35,244 nt of DNA from Spirochaetales bacterium (GCA_028725265.1 JAQYSN010000181.1:1-35244), one strand, 5' to 3'; positions 9,711 through 19,754 are shown, numbered from the stretch's first letter. The notes: generated by a model not told the origin, from the sequence alone. A program made the numbers and translations.

Positions 9711-10112
9711 ATGTTTGAAACACGAGTCGAAGCGGATTTTGCCGCAGCACATTTTTTACAAGACTATCACGGAAAGTGTGAAAACCTACATGGCCATAAC
9801 TATAAGGTTTATGCCTATGCGCGTGGCGAAGAATTGGACGAAGGCGGAATGCTACTGGATTTCGGTATTTTAAAAGGCAAGCTACGTGAAGTCTGCAAAA
9901 AGTTGGACCACACAAATTTGAATGATCTTTGCGAAAATGGAGTTTTAGTTTTTAAACAAAACCCAAGTGCCGAACGAATTGCAAAATACATTTTTGATAA
10001 ATTGCAGGCCGAACTAAAACAAACTTCTGATACGGCTAAAAAAAGTGAAGCCCAGCTTTATCGCGTTGATGTGTTTGAAACACCGACAAGCCGGGCAACT
10101 TACAGAGTTTAA
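9711..10112 (+). CDS. queD: 6-carboxy-5,6,7,8-tetrahydropterin synthase family protein
   Basis: 'VEADFAAAHFLQDYHGKCENLHGHNYKVYA', 'LLDFGILKGKL', 'LDHTNLND', 'NPSAERIAKYIF'; MFETRVEAD start at 9711. Confidence 0.9.
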   Translation: MFETRVEADFAAAHFLQDYHGKCENLHGHNYKVYAYARGEELDEGGMLLDFGILKGKLREVCKKLDHTNLNDLCENGVLVFKQNPSAERIAKYIFDKLQAELKQTSDTAKKSEAQLYRVDVFETPTSRATYRV

Positions 10113-10129
10113 AATCCTTAAGACAAGGT

Positions 10130-11644
10130 TTAAATTCCAGAAGTGCTTCCACCATAAATATACTGCACGAATTCTCGCCAAGTATCAGTCTTCCCACGAA
10201 CAGTACCAAAGTTTGCGGCATCGATTCCACCATAGCCTAGAACACCTGCTTCAGTGTAAGGTGAATCTGTATAAAAACCATAGGTACTGTCATAACTGTA
10301 TTTCGTAGAAGCACAGAAAATCCCCATTCCGTATGCCAAGTTCGCGTCATACTTACTTCCATAATTTTCGGAAAGCCAGGCTTTCATCACGACATTCTGC
10401 ATGGCAGATTTTACAGCCGAAACCTGGTTTTGTACGTCAGTACCAAAATCTTGTGCTGAAGAAGAAGCGCCTTCAAAATATTCTAGCATAGAGCCTAACT
10501 CATAATACGGATAGTATTTATAAAGATTTGATACCGTTGCTCCAGCTGTCATAAAGACAACATCAGATGCAATTCCATCTCGAATTGTTTCAGCCCTTAT
10601 ATTTACGTTTCCTAAAGTAATCCATTCATAAAGATAACCTGCCAGGCCATCGATTTCAGTCTTGAGGCTCGAAATATAAGACAAGTCAAAAGCCGTCATG
10701 TTATCCGCGTAGTTTTTATATTCATGATATTTTGTATAATAGCCGTCAACGACATTTATAGCAAAATTCTTTCCAGAAGAACAGGTATCACTCTGAGCAA
10801 AAATATAATCGTATGCCCATCCACCAGTTTCTGAAGCAGGAGATGCTGCCATATATTTTGCGACATTTCTAAATTCATAGGCAACTTCATAAAGACCCAT
10901 GTAGCAAGCATCAAAACCAATCAGCTCAAGCTTGTTATCTTCTGAATAGATGGTTTCAAGTAATTGCTGAATTTCATCAATATAGAGAGTCGTACCAAAA
11001 CTGTCAGTATCACCTTCAGTTTCATCATCAACACAGACATTTCGTACAGAAGTATTAAGCGAATCTGTGTAAGAATAAGTACTGGAAATTCCAGCCCCGT
11101 GATCCCATAAAATCAAAACTTGTTTTGAACAATACGGATAAGTTTCACGTGCCCAATAGATAAAGTTTTTGAGAGTTTCAATGTTTCCCATGTCTTCTTC
11201 TTGTTCGCTAGAAGTTCGCCATGTACCAAGGGAAGAAGATGCGGTTTTTATCAAAGTTGATTCGATATTTGAACTGATGGAAGTTTCGTAGAAAGCTCCT
11301 GGCTGAATTTCATAAAGACGGGTTCCAGACCAAGTAGAATTTTCGCCATCAAGATTATCATAATCAGGATTCAATTGGTCACACAATGCAACCACATGCA
11401 AGTTCAATCTTGTTTCCTTGTCGGCTTCGTAAAGACCGTACTCCATGTCGTTAATATTCCAGACGATTTCCTTGGTAAGATTGTTTGCACCTGCCATGTA
11501 AACCATGACGAGAGTTCCGTCCTGCAATGCATCTTCAGTCACTCTGGCAAAGTTGCCAACTTCCATGTCACAGGAAACACAAAAAAGTAAAGAGAATGCA
11601 ATTAAAACACTTATAAAAAAAGACTGTTTTGTATTTCCAGACAT
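10130..11644 (-). CDS. Clostripain-like (peptidase C11) lipoprotein
   Basis: Lipobox 'SLLFCVSC'; 'MVYMAGANNL', catalytic His region 'VLILWDHGAGI', catalytic Cys region 'LIGFDACYMGLYEVAYEF'. Confidence 0.88.
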   Translation of the reverse strand: MSGNTKQSFFISVLIAFSLLFCVSCDMEVGNFARVTEDALQDGTLVMVYMAGANNLTKEIVWNINDMEYGLYEADKETRLNLHVVALCDQLNPDYDNLDGENSTWSGTRLYEIQPGAFYETSISSNIESTLIKTASSSLGTWRTSSEQEEDMGNIETLKNFIYWARETYPYCSKQVLILWDHGAGISSTYSYTDSLNTSVRNVCVDDETEGDTDSFGTTLYIDEIQQLLETIYSEDNKLELIGFDACYMGLYEVAYEFRNVAKYMAASPASETGGWAYDYIFAQSDTCSSGKNFAINVVDGYYTKYHEYKNYADNMTAFDLSYISSLKTEIDGLAGYLYEWITLGNVNIRAETIRDGIASDVVFMTAGATVSNLYKYYPYYELGSMLEYFEGASSSAQDFGTDVQNQVSAVKSAMQNVVMKAWLSENYGSKYDANLAYGMGIFCASTKYSYDSTYGFYTDSPYTEAGVLGYGGIDAANFGTVRGKTDTWREFVQYIYGGSTSGI

Positions 11645-11676
11645 ATATCTCTCCAGTAAAAAGACAATACTCGGTC

Positions 11677-13353
11677 TTAAAAAAGACCTGAAATAACGCC
11701 GTTATCATCGACGTCGATACTGAGAGCAGCAGGAGTCTTAGGCAATCCAGGCATAGTCATTATATCACCACTCAAAGCAACAATAAAACCTGCTCCTGCA
11801 TAAAGCTGAACATCCCGAACAGGGAACGCATAGCCACTAGGAGCGCCAATCAAAGTTTTGTCGTGTGAAATTGAATTTTGCGTTTTTGCCATACAAACCG
11901 GCAAATTTCCATAGCCACATTCCGTAAATGATTTTAATTTTCGCAATGCCTCGCTAGAAAACTCAACATGATCAGCACGATAAATTTTCGTTGCAATCGT
12001 CTCAATTTTTTCTCGTAATCCCATTTCAAGCGGATAAAGAAAATCGAAATCAGATTTTTCTTCGTTACAGATTCTAACGACTTCTTTTGCAAGGTCTTCA
12101 GCGCCTTCTCCGCCTTTTCCCCATCCTTCAGTAATTTTTACGTTAACTCCAAGCTTAGCAACTTCATCAACGAGGGCTTTAACTTCTTTTTCCGTATCAG
12201 TGATAAATTTATTTACGGCAACAACAACCGGAAGACCAAAATTCTGCATATTTTGGATGTGGACTTTGAGATTTTCAATTCCTTTGATAAGGGCGTCGAC
12301 ATTTTCTGATGAAAGTTCTGCCTTTGGAACACCGCCGTGCATTTTAAGAGCCCTGATGGTTGCTACGATTACGACGCAGCTTGGCTCGATTCCGGCAAGA
12401 CGGCATTTTATGTCCAAAAATTTTTCGGCTCCAAGGTCTGCGGCAAAACCAGCTTCTGTTACGACGTACTCGCCGAGGGCACGGGCACAGTTAGTTGCAT
12501 TTATAGAATTGCAACCGTGCGCGATATTCGCGAACGGGCCGCCGTGCACAAAAGCGGGATTCTTTTCAAGCGTCTGAACCAAATTCGGTCGGATTGCATC
12601 TTTAAGCAAGGCGGCAACTGCGCCCGTGCATTTCAATTCGGCAAATTTTACCATGCGCTTATCGTAGGTATAGCCAATCACAATATCGTCGATACGTTTT
12701 TTGAGTTCAGAAATAGTCTGGGAAAGACACACAATTGCCATAATTTCAGAAGCAACCGCAATCGAAAACTGCTGCTCTCTCGGAACACCTTCCGTTCTTC
12801 CGCCAAGCCCGATAATCGTATTGCGAAGAGCTCGGTCATTCAAATCAACACATCGTTTCCAACTGATTGTGCGAGGATCAATTCCAAGAGGATTTCCCTG
12901 ATGAATAGAATTATCTATCAAACTTGCAATCAAGTTTGTTGCAATTGAAATTGCGTGGATATCACCCGTAAAATGAAGGTTGATATCTTCCATCGGAACT
13001 ATCTGCGCGTAACCGCCACCGCAAGCACCGCCCTTTACTCCAAAACATGGACCAAGACTCGGTTCTCGAAGCGCCAGAACAGCTTTTTTTCCGATTCGGT
13101 TCAAACCGTCAGCAAGTCCGATTGAAACCGTCGACTTACCTTCACCAGCAGGGGTCGGAGTAATTGCCGTAACTAGAACAACCCTTCCTTTTTTTGGCAA
13201 GGCCTGGAGTTCCTTGAGTTTTTCAAAAGTCAGTTTTGCCTTGTATGGTCCGTACAAATCCAAATCTGTTTCTTTAAGATTCAGTTTTGAAGCAACATCG
13301 ACAATTTTTTCCATCTTATTGTTCTGTGCAATTTCTATATCTGTCATTCTCAT
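11677..13353 (-). CDS. fhs: Formate--tetrahydrofolate ligase
   Basis: 'TAITPTPAGEGKSTVSIGLADGLNRIGKKAVLALREPSLGPCFGVKGGACGGGYAQIVPMEDINLHFTGD', full length 558 aa. Confidence 0.97.
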   Translation of the reverse strand: MRMTDIEIAQNNKMEKIVDVASKLNLKETDLDLYGPYKAKLTFEKLKELQALPKKGRVVLVTAITPTPAGEGKSTVSIGLADGLNRIGKKAVLALREPSLGPCFGVKGGACGGGYAQIVPMEDINLHFTGDIHAISIATNLIASLIDNSIHQGNPLGIDPRTISWKRCVDLNDRALRNTIIGLGGRTEGVPREQQFSIAVASEIMAIVCLSQTISELKKRIDDIVIGYTYDKRMVKFAELKCTGAVAALLKDAIRPNLVQTLEKNPAFVHGGPFANIAHGCNSINATNCARALGEYVVTEAGFAADLGAEKFLDIKCRLAGIEPSCVVIVATIRALKMHGGVPKAELSSENVDALIKGIENLKVHIQNMQNFGLPVVVAVNKFITDTEKEVKALVDEVAKLGVNVKITEGWGKGGEGAEDLAKEVVRICNEEKSDFDFLYPLEMGLREKIETIATKIYRADHVEFSSEALRKLKSFTECGYGNLPVCMAKTQNSISHDKTLIGAPSGYAFPVRDVQLYAGAGFIVALSGDIMTMPGLPKTPAALSIDVDDNGVISGLF

Positions 13354-13402
13354 TCCCTTTGAACTTTTATAAACCTTATTTATAGAACTCTATTTTAAAC
13401 GA

Positions 13403-14533
13403 CTAACGACGCAGACGCAACAAAAAATCAACAAATTCTGGTTCTGTCACAATCCTGTCTGGATAAAAATTTCTTCCGTCGTTCAAATTTATTATTTCAT
13501 TTTCAACACAACCCATTATAGCATCAAAATCCGGATTTGAACTGTCTACGTCTGCAATCGGACTCTTTAATTTTGGATTTGCGTTAAAAACCGATGAATA
13601 TTTAGTTTTTGATGATTGTTTTTGCTTGTCCTGAACATAAAAGTTCCACAAAAATCTTGCAGAAAGACGTCTATCCAAAACTTGCGCTTTTACAAACTCT
13701 TGCGCCGTTTTATTCTCATTTTCAGAATCAGAAGTGGCCGTAAAGTACCCAGCCTTTTCCAATGCCTTCATTAACTCTGCTGTTCGAATCTTCTTTCCGC
13801 CCGTAAAAAACGTAAGGATGTCAGAATTGGACTGTGTCAATTCAATCAATCTTATAGGAGTAAGATTCTGATTTTTAACCTGCGTATATCCGTTTCTCTG
13901 AGAATCATTCCATATTGCATTTTTGAGAAGAGTATACTGTTCGACATAATAATCCTTGCCTTTTGCCTTAAGGATAATCAAAGCCTTATCAATTGAAGCA
14001 ACAGCCAGGTCAAACTCTTTTTGTCCGTAATAAATTTTTGCCTTTTCAAGTTCTGCAAGAGAATGTTTTTCATCTCGCAGAAGAAGTTCAGAAAGCCTTT
14101 CGAGCTGTTCTTCGGTATTTCGTCCTAATTTCGTATACAGAATCTGTACGTACGGATCCGAACTTTGCAAATTTTTTGCCTGCTTGAACAATTCCGATGC
14201 GTTGGATTTTTTTCCGCTAAGACAAAGAAGATTTCCTTCCAGTGCACAAATTCGCGCCCGTACAGCAGGTTCCAGATAAGCAGAATTTCTTTCCCTATCG
14301 AGCATATCAATCAACATTGAAATCTGAGAAGGACTAACTTCTTTTCCTAAATTCAAATCAACGTCAATTTTCACATATTGATTTTCATATTCATTGACCG
14401 AAAGATTCGTAAAATCACTTTCGATTGTAGAATAATAGATGTCTTCCTGCAGTGTAGTGCAGGAAAACAAACAGAGTATAAAAACTAAGACACAAGCCAA
14501 ACTATAGTTAAACTTCGCAATTACTTTCGTCAT
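13403..14533 (-). CDS. Lipoprotein with TPR-like repeats and C-terminal SLH-like segment
   Basis: Lipobox 'FILCLFSCTTLQ'; helical repeats; C-terminal 'SPIADVDSSNPDFDAIMGCVENEIINLNDGRNFYPDRIVTEPEFVDFLLRL' resembles an SLH motif. Confidence 0.6.
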   Translation of the reverse strand: MTKVIAKFNYSLACVLVFILCLFSCTTLQEDIYYSTIESDFTNLSVNEYENQYVKIDVDLNLGKEVSPSQISMLIDMLDRERNSAYLEPAVRARICALEGNLLCLSGKKSNASELFKQAKNLQSSDPYVQILYTKLGRNTEEQLERLSELLLRDEKHSLAELEKAKIYYGQKEFDLAVASIDKALIILKAKGKDYYVEQYTLLKNAIWNDSQRNGYTQVKNQNLTPIRLIELTQSNSDILTFFTGGKKIRTAELMKALEKAGYFTATSDSENENKTAQEFVKAQVLDRRLSARFLWNFYVQDKQKQSSKTKYSSVFNANPKLKSPIADVDSSNPDFDAIMGCVENEIINLNDGRNFYPDRIVTEPEFVDFLLRLRR

Positions 14534-14565
14534 ATAACTATAATAGCGTTTTTTTTGTAAAATTA

Positions 14566-17322
14566 CTATTCTATTTTGTATGCATAAAGTTTGTTATCAA
14601 GCGAAAGCGTGATACAGTCTTTTTTGTTGTCACCATTCACGTCCATGAAAACGACATTTCCGTAGCCTGAAAGCGGGAAGCCTTCCAGCATATTCAAGTT
14701 ATTCTTAAAGCCGTAAATCATGTTGCCGTCACCGCAAACAAAAATTTCATCTTCGCCGTCACCATCATAATCGGTCACGCTGATAAAGCCTGTCTTTGCT
14801 GTAAAATACGGAATTTTCACATGTGGAAATTCAGACAAAGTCGAATCAGAACCATCATCTTGAGAAGCAAGTTTAGAAGAAGCAAAGATGTCAATAGAAT
14901 AAAGATTTCCATCTTCACTTAAGGCTACGATATTAGCGCCCCCATGTTTTTTTGCAATCTTAACATTTAAATTGAATACACCTTCGAGAGTGTACTGCTC
15001 AAGGCTGCTTTCTGAAATTTCGTCCGATGAAATTGGCGCTACAAAAAGGTTACCTCCTTGAGTAAGGAAACAAACAGCCCGATATTTTCCAAAATCGGCA
15101 ATCTGAGGAGAACCGAATCCTATTCCCAGAACAGGAACGGAAGAAAGTTTCTTGTCCTTTAGATAAATCAATTCACCAAAAAAGCTTTTATCGTAAAGGG
15201 CTATTCCTCTAGAATCCGTCGCCGGTGATGAAATGACATTTTCAAAATCAACTTCGATTTTTGAAACGACTCCTTTTTCATCAACAGAAATAAGGTAGCT
15301 TTCATTTTCAGGAACGTAAACCAACCCAGAACCGTACGAAACAGGAGATGAAACAGGGACCTGTGCAACGACTGGAAAGTTAGGAACAACATTCAAATCC
15401 TTATCGAAAAGAAAAATCGTTCCATTTTGTGTTACGACCCATACTTCGCCTTTCACTTTTGAACTTACCGAAACAGTCTCAAGCCACTTCGCTCCATCAA
15501 CTTGATAACAGATGTCTTCAAGCGAAAATGTATTGAATGCGTGGATTTTATCGCCTTCAAGAAAATACAGATTATTTGAATTCAAAGAGTTCGATTTTTT
15601 TATCGTAGATTTTTTCCCAGAACCGAGGGCAATCGGAAAGCCTGGAAGTATTTTGGAATCCGTAGTTTTAATCGAAGTTGCATCAAGTTCAAATGAAAGT
15701 ACTGAATTTTTTGAAGAAATGTCAAAACGTCCGATGTGATACAGCTTGAGGATGTTTGCGAAAGTAGAATTGTCCTTCAAGAAAAAAGGAACGCTTCGTT
15801 CAAGGTTGTAAAAAAGGCTCAAGGTTGAAGTTGAACTCTGATTTTCTGAAATACGCTTCCAGTTTTCGCTGTTCACAAGCCTAAATGAATTTTTTCGAAC
15901 AGCATTCATCGTGACAAGGTTTTCCGGTGACTGTGAAAAATAAATGAAGCCATCTTTCACAAGATAATATGGTTTTGGAAGATTGATTCCGAACACGTTA
16001 AGAACATTCTGCAAAGCCTGTGGTATTTCAATTCTAGGCAATCGGACTCCATCAATCAAAAGGCTATCATTGCTTTTTAAGATTGCCGATGAAAGAATGT
16101 TTTCAAAAATATACTGACGTTTTTCCTCATCCTCTATTTTGGCCACAAAAACAGGTTCGGATTTGCCTTCAATTCCACAAAGTGCGTATTCTCCGCCAGT
16201 CCATGAAAACAAAACTTCGTTCAATCCGAGCCCAAAAAGCATTTTGCTAGCCCCATCAGCTGTTTTCCAAATGGATTCAATATTTACTCTTTCCGGTATG
16301 GCTGAAAAAGCCGCATTTTTAATCTCTTCCAGGGACGATGCATTTATCAACGTGTAATATTGAACGTTCTGACTAAGACGAGTAAGTGTCGAAGGCGTCG
16401 TCGAATTTTTCGAAATGATATTCCCAATCGGATGCTTCAAAAACTCTTCGTCTGCCTCAAAATTAAAATCTGCTCGCAATGAGATATCCGTATCGCTTAT
16501 GCCAAATTTTATTCTGCTCAAATTATCAGAAGAAAGATGATTGAAAATATAATCGAGGAAGGCATTTTGAATTTCTTCGCTCTTTGAATTTAGCTTTATC
16601 ATTTTGGAAAGTTTTTTACCGTCAACGGCAATCATAAACGGTTCTTTCAGCCTGGAATTTACGGTTTCTATTGATTTTTCAGAATATTCAGATGCACATT
16701 GCAAACTACAAGCTTTTTTCAACAAATCCAAATCGCTTGTTATAAAAACAAAATTTTTCCTAGGCTTTATATAAACCTTGACCTGATCTGTCGCATAAAC
16801 ATAATAATAGCCAAGGTCGGAATTCGAAAACTGAGTAAAATATGGAATCTGAATTTTTCCGGTTTTGTAGGCCAACGGGAAGATTCTTGTCACTCCCGAA
16901 AGAAATCCCAAATCAAGGACTGCAAGATAAGAACTGTTCTCGTAGACGCTCAAATCAACGCGGCGTTTCAAAGCCATCTTAACGAAAAAATTGTTTCTAA
17001 GTGATGACGAGCGGAAATTTAAAAACATCGTTCTGGCAGACGAAAGAGAAGGATTTGCCAGCAAAATTTCAACAGCCTGCAAGTCCAAAAGAGGCTCTGC
17101 TGAATTCCAGACGGAATCGGTCCTGATGTATACTGAAAAATCAGACGGAATGACATCGCTTGCTTTCTTTTTATCTAAGGCTGAAAAAGCCAACCAAAGC
17201 AAAATCACTGCGATTACGGACAGCAATATAATTCCTAAAACTTTCAAGATTATTAAAAATGAATTTTTTTTCTTCGTTTTTTCCATATATTCCATTTTGA
17301 AATCAGAATTTTTTTTTGTCAA
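14566..17322 (-). CDS. Large membrane-anchored protein with C-terminal beta-propeller/FG-GAP-like repeats
   Basis: 918 aa; N-terminal TM segment; C-terminal 'VTDYDGDGEDEIFVCGDGNMIYGFKNNLNMLEGFPLSGYGNVVFMDVNGDNKKDCITLSLDNKLYAY'. Confidence 0.65.
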   Translation of the reverse strand: MTKKNSDFKMEYMEKTKKKNSFLIILKVLGIILLSVIAVILLWLAFSALDKKKASDVIPSDFSVYIRTDSVWNSAEPLLDLQAVEILLANPSLSSARTMFLNFRSSSLRNNFFVKMALKRRVDLSVYENSSYLAVLDLGFLSGVTRIFPLAYKTGKIQIPYFTQFSNSDLGYYYVYATDQVKVYIKPRKNFVFITSDLDLLKKACSLQCASEYSEKSIETVNSRLKEPFMIAVDGKKLSKMIKLNSKSEEIQNAFLDYIFNHLSSDNLSRIKFGISDTDISLRADFNFEADEEFLKHPIGNIISKNSTTPSTLTRLSQNVQYYTLINASSLEEIKNAAFSAIPERVNIESIWKTADGASKMLFGLGLNEVLFSWTGGEYALCGIEGKSEPVFVAKIEDEEKRQYIFENILSSAILKSNDSLLIDGVRLPRIEIPQALQNVLNVFGINLPKPYYLVKDGFIYFSQSPENLVTMNAVRKNSFRLVNSENWKRISENQSSTSTLSLFYNLERSVPFFLKDNSTFANILKLYHIGRFDISSKNSVLSFELDATSIKTTDSKILPGFPIALGSGKKSTIKKSNSLNSNNLYFLEGDKIHAFNTFSLEDICYQVDGAKWLETVSVSSKVKGEVWVVTQNGTIFLFDKDLNVVPNFPVVAQVPVSSPVSYGSGLVYVPENESYLISVDEKGVVSKIEVDFENVISSPATDSRGIALYDKSFFGELIYLKDKKLSSVPVLGIGFGSPQIADFGKYRAVCFLTQGGNLFVAPISSDEISESSLEQYTLEGVFNLNVKIAKKHGGANIVALSEDGNLYSIDIFASSKLASQDDGSDSTLSEFPHVKIPYFTAKTGFISVTDYDGDGEDEIFVCGDGNMIYGFKNNLNMLEGFPLSGYGNVVFMDVNGDNKKDCITLSLDNKLYAYKIE

Positions 17323-17442
17323 TTGAGAATGTGATAAAAAACTCCATCTAAAAAATCTGGTAGTAACCGTGGTCTGGATTTTTGTTTTGCTGTCAAAAGT
17401 CCAGGTCTTTTTTTTTGCCTGTTTTTTTGATATAGTTGCCTT

Positions 17443-18012
17443 ATGAATTTACTTGTTTTTAGTGATATACACGGATGCTTCAATACGCTCCAGCAGATGA
17501 TTGATATTTTTAACAATGGAACCGACGGTAAAAAGTTTGATTTGATGTTGATTGCAGGCGATTACGATAACCATGGCCCAAGAAATGGCGTTCCACAAGA
17601 TTATGATCCGATGAAATGTGCCGAAATTCTCAATGCCTATGCTGATAAAATCGTTGGAATCAGAGGAAACTGCGATTCTGAAGTTGACCAAATGATACTT
17701 AAATTCCCGATGATGAATGAATCTTCCCAGCTTTTTTTTGAAAGTGCTTCTGGTAAAAAAATGCGAATTTTCATGCACCATGGACACCTAGCCCAGTACA
17801 ATTCGGAAAATCTTGCAAAAATTCTTCCTGTCTCAAATGACTCTGTAAAAACAGTCGTTTTAAGTGGCCACACGCATATCCCAGTTAATGAAGAAAAAAA
17901 TGGGTATCACTTTTTAAATCCAGGCTCAATCACATTTCCAAAGGGCGGAAGCAAAAAAAGCTATGCCACGATAGATACCGAAAGTAGAAGAATTGAAATA
18001 AGGACATTGTAA
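17443..18012 (+). CDS. YfcE-like metallophosphoesterase
   Basis: 'LVFSDIHGC', 'IAGDYDNHGPR', 'GIRGNCDSEVDQM', 'MHHGH', 'LSGHTHIPV', 'LNPGSITFPKGG'. Confidence 0.92.
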   Translation: MNLLVFSDIHGCFNTLQQMIDIFNNGTDGKKFDLMLIAGDYDNHGPRNGVPQDYDPMKCAEILNAYADKIVGIRGNCDSEVDQMILKFPMMNESSQLFFESASGKKMRIFMHHGHLAQYNSENLAKILPVSNDSVKTVVLSGHTHIPVNEEKNGYHFLNPGSITFPKGGSKKSYATIDTESRRIEIRTL

Positions 18013-18026
18013 GAAGTACAGCAATC

Positions 18027-18054
18027 GAGGGGTTCTTAGGGGATTGCCTCTAAG
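18027..18054 (+). repeat. Copy A of a dispersed palindromic module (ggggtYttagggg-N-ccYctaa)
   Basis: 'gaggggttcttaggggattgcctctaag': 8-bp stem with one G.T, ATTG loop; resembles the reverse complement of 33909-33936 and of 23293-23316. Confidence 0.6.
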
Positions 18055-18099
18055 CCGTGCTGAGGAAAGAAAGGGTTAAAGGGAAAGAAAACCCCCGCT

Positions 18100-18162
18100 C
18101 GCTTGAAGCTGCGCTGCGAACGCTTGAAGCTACGCTGCGAACGCTTGAAGCTGCGCTGCGAA
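18100..18162. repeat. 21-bp tandem repeat, 3 copies
   Basis: cgcttgaagctRcgctgcgaa at 18100-18120, 18121-18141 and 18142-18162; one substitution in copy 2. Confidence 0.9.
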
Positions 18163-18230
18163 TCGGAGTAGAGGGGTTGTCGTTCCCTTGAAAAGGCATT
18201 GTGACTGCCTAAAGCCACAAAGGAGAAGAC

Positions 18231-19097
18231 ATGAAAACTATCGCGAAAATCAAAATCGAAGGCGTAATCGAAAAAGAAAACGAAACCTACAATCAAAAAT
18301 GGCTTTTGGAAACGATAAAAAAACTTGAAAAAAATAAATCCAACGCAGGAATCATGCTCTACATTTCCTCTCCGGGTGGCGGAGTCTACGAATCGGACGA
18401 AGTTTATGTCGCACTGAAAAAATACAAGGAAAGGACAAACCGACCTGTCTACGCGTACTTTGCCTCTTTAGCGGCTTCAGGCGGATACTACATCGGATGC
18501 GCGGCCGACACAATAATCGCCAACAGAAACACAATCACAGGTTCAATCGGCGTAATTTCAGGCCGTTTTGTGGATCTTTCGGAACCACTCAAAAAACACG
18601 GAATCAAGGCGGAAACAATCCATGCCGGCCGCAACAAAACGATGGGCAGCGTTACGGAACCCGTTACCGACGAGCAGCGAGCAATCATGCAGAGTCTTGC
18701 CGACGAATGCTACGAACAGTTCACTGGCATTGTAGCCGAAAGCCGCAAAATGGAAATCGAAAAAGTGAAGGAACTTGCAGACGGTAGAATTTATAGTGCA
18801 AAACAGGCAAAAGAAAATGGTCTTGTTGATGAAATTGCAGATTTTGAAGAAGCGGTCAAGATAATGAAAGAAAAAACTTTTGGCGACAAGGAATATGCGG
18901 CAGAAGTAAAGGATTATGAACTGAAGCAGAAAAAATCCCTGAAAAAACTGATAATGGGAACTTCGGCGTTGTTCAGCCAGAAAGCACTCGTAGCAGAGCC
19001 ACTATCACTATCTGGCGCACTTTCTACGGCGAATGCAATTCTAAATCCGTCTACCGTAAAATTCCCCGCGTTCATCTACGAAGGAAATTTACGATAA
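18231..19097 (+). CDS. sppA: S49 family signal peptide peptidase-like protein
   Basis: 'YISSPGGGVYESDEVY', 'PVYAYFASLAASGGYYIGCAADTIIANRNTITGSIGVI'; strong RBS 'aaaggag'. Confidence 0.9.
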   Translation: MKTIAKIKIEGVIEKENETYNQKWLLETIKKLEKNKSNAGIMLYISSPGGGVYESDEVYVALKKYKERTNRPVYAYFASLAASGGYYIGCAADTIIANRNTITGSIGVISGRFVDLSEPLKKHGIKAETIHAGRNKTMGSVTEPVTDEQRAIMQSLADECYEQFTGIVAESRKMEIEKVKELADGRIYSAKQAKENGLVDEIADFEEAVKIMKEKTFGDKEYAAEVKDYELKQKKSLKKLIMGTSALFSQKALVAEPLSLSGALSTANAILNPSTVKFPAFIYEGNLR

Positions 19098-19104
19098 GGA
19101 TTGG

Positions 19105-19725
19105 TTAGTCCTGAAGCCACAAATAGTTGTAGATGATTTTATTGTCTCCATTACCGCCTTCAAGTTTTAGATATTCATCGTTATTTTGGTCCTTACCAAA
19201 ACTAACTATCCAACTTCCTTCGTAAGAATCGAACAAAGCTGCTGCTCCTTTTGCGTTTTCTGAAGGGAGTGAATAATAAGTCTCATCTTCTGTGGAAAAA
19301 GAAACTGTCGTACAAATAATTGTATCATTTGTCGAAATTGATTCATCTTTATAAGCAGGCATATAAAGATACACAATGTCCCATTCATACTGAGTGCCAT
19401 AAAGAGGTGAATCTTCGTAAACGTAATCTTCGGTTATTTTAAGCAAACCTATTTTTGAACCAGTCGATACTTTTACAATCGTAAAAGGCTCAGAACCTTC
19501 AATCGGAATCGTCAATGTAGAAAATTTTTTGGTAGAATCCCATGCAGATTGAAGATCTTCATCAAAACTAAACTCGAAAAATAGATTGTACTTTCCTGTA
19601 AAACCGCCTTCTGCCTGTTTAGCCCAAGTACAAGAATCGTCCCTGTTAAGCGGATCAGCAAAAACTGCAATTGCCAGCAACGCAAGAACCATTAAAACCA
19701 CAGATTTTTTCTTCATATCAAACAC
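19105..19725 (-). CDS. Predicted secreted protein of unknown function
   Basis: 206 aa with N-terminal signal peptide 'KKKSVVLMVLALLAIAVFADP'; no domain recognised. Confidence 0.55.
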   Translation of the reverse strand: MFDMKKKSVVLMVLALLAIAVFADPLNRDDSCTWAKQAEGGFTGKYNLFFEFSFDEDLQSAWDSTKKFSTLTIPIEGSEPFTIVKVSTGSKIGLLKITEDYVYEDSPLYGTQYEWDIVYLYMPAYKDESISTNDTIICTTVSFSTEDETYYSLPSENAKGAAALFDSYEGSWIVSFGKDQNNDEYLKLEGGNGDNKIIYNYLWLQD

Positions 19726-19754
19726 TCCTAAATGTTCATTTTAATGAAATTTTA

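Noticed and set aside
12337-12948. 203-aa ORF on the plus strand
   Set aside because: Fully antisense to the strongly conserved fhs gene; composition looks like a shadow frame.
18100-18162. Possible CRISPR array
   Set aside because: Units are directly tandem with no spacers, only three copies, and no cas genes nearby.
18036-18296. 86-aa minus-strand ORF with RSFKRSQ repeats
   Set aside because: The repeats are simply the translation of the 21-bp tandem DNA repeat, and the ORF runs antisense into the sppA 5' end; no RBS or recognisable domain.
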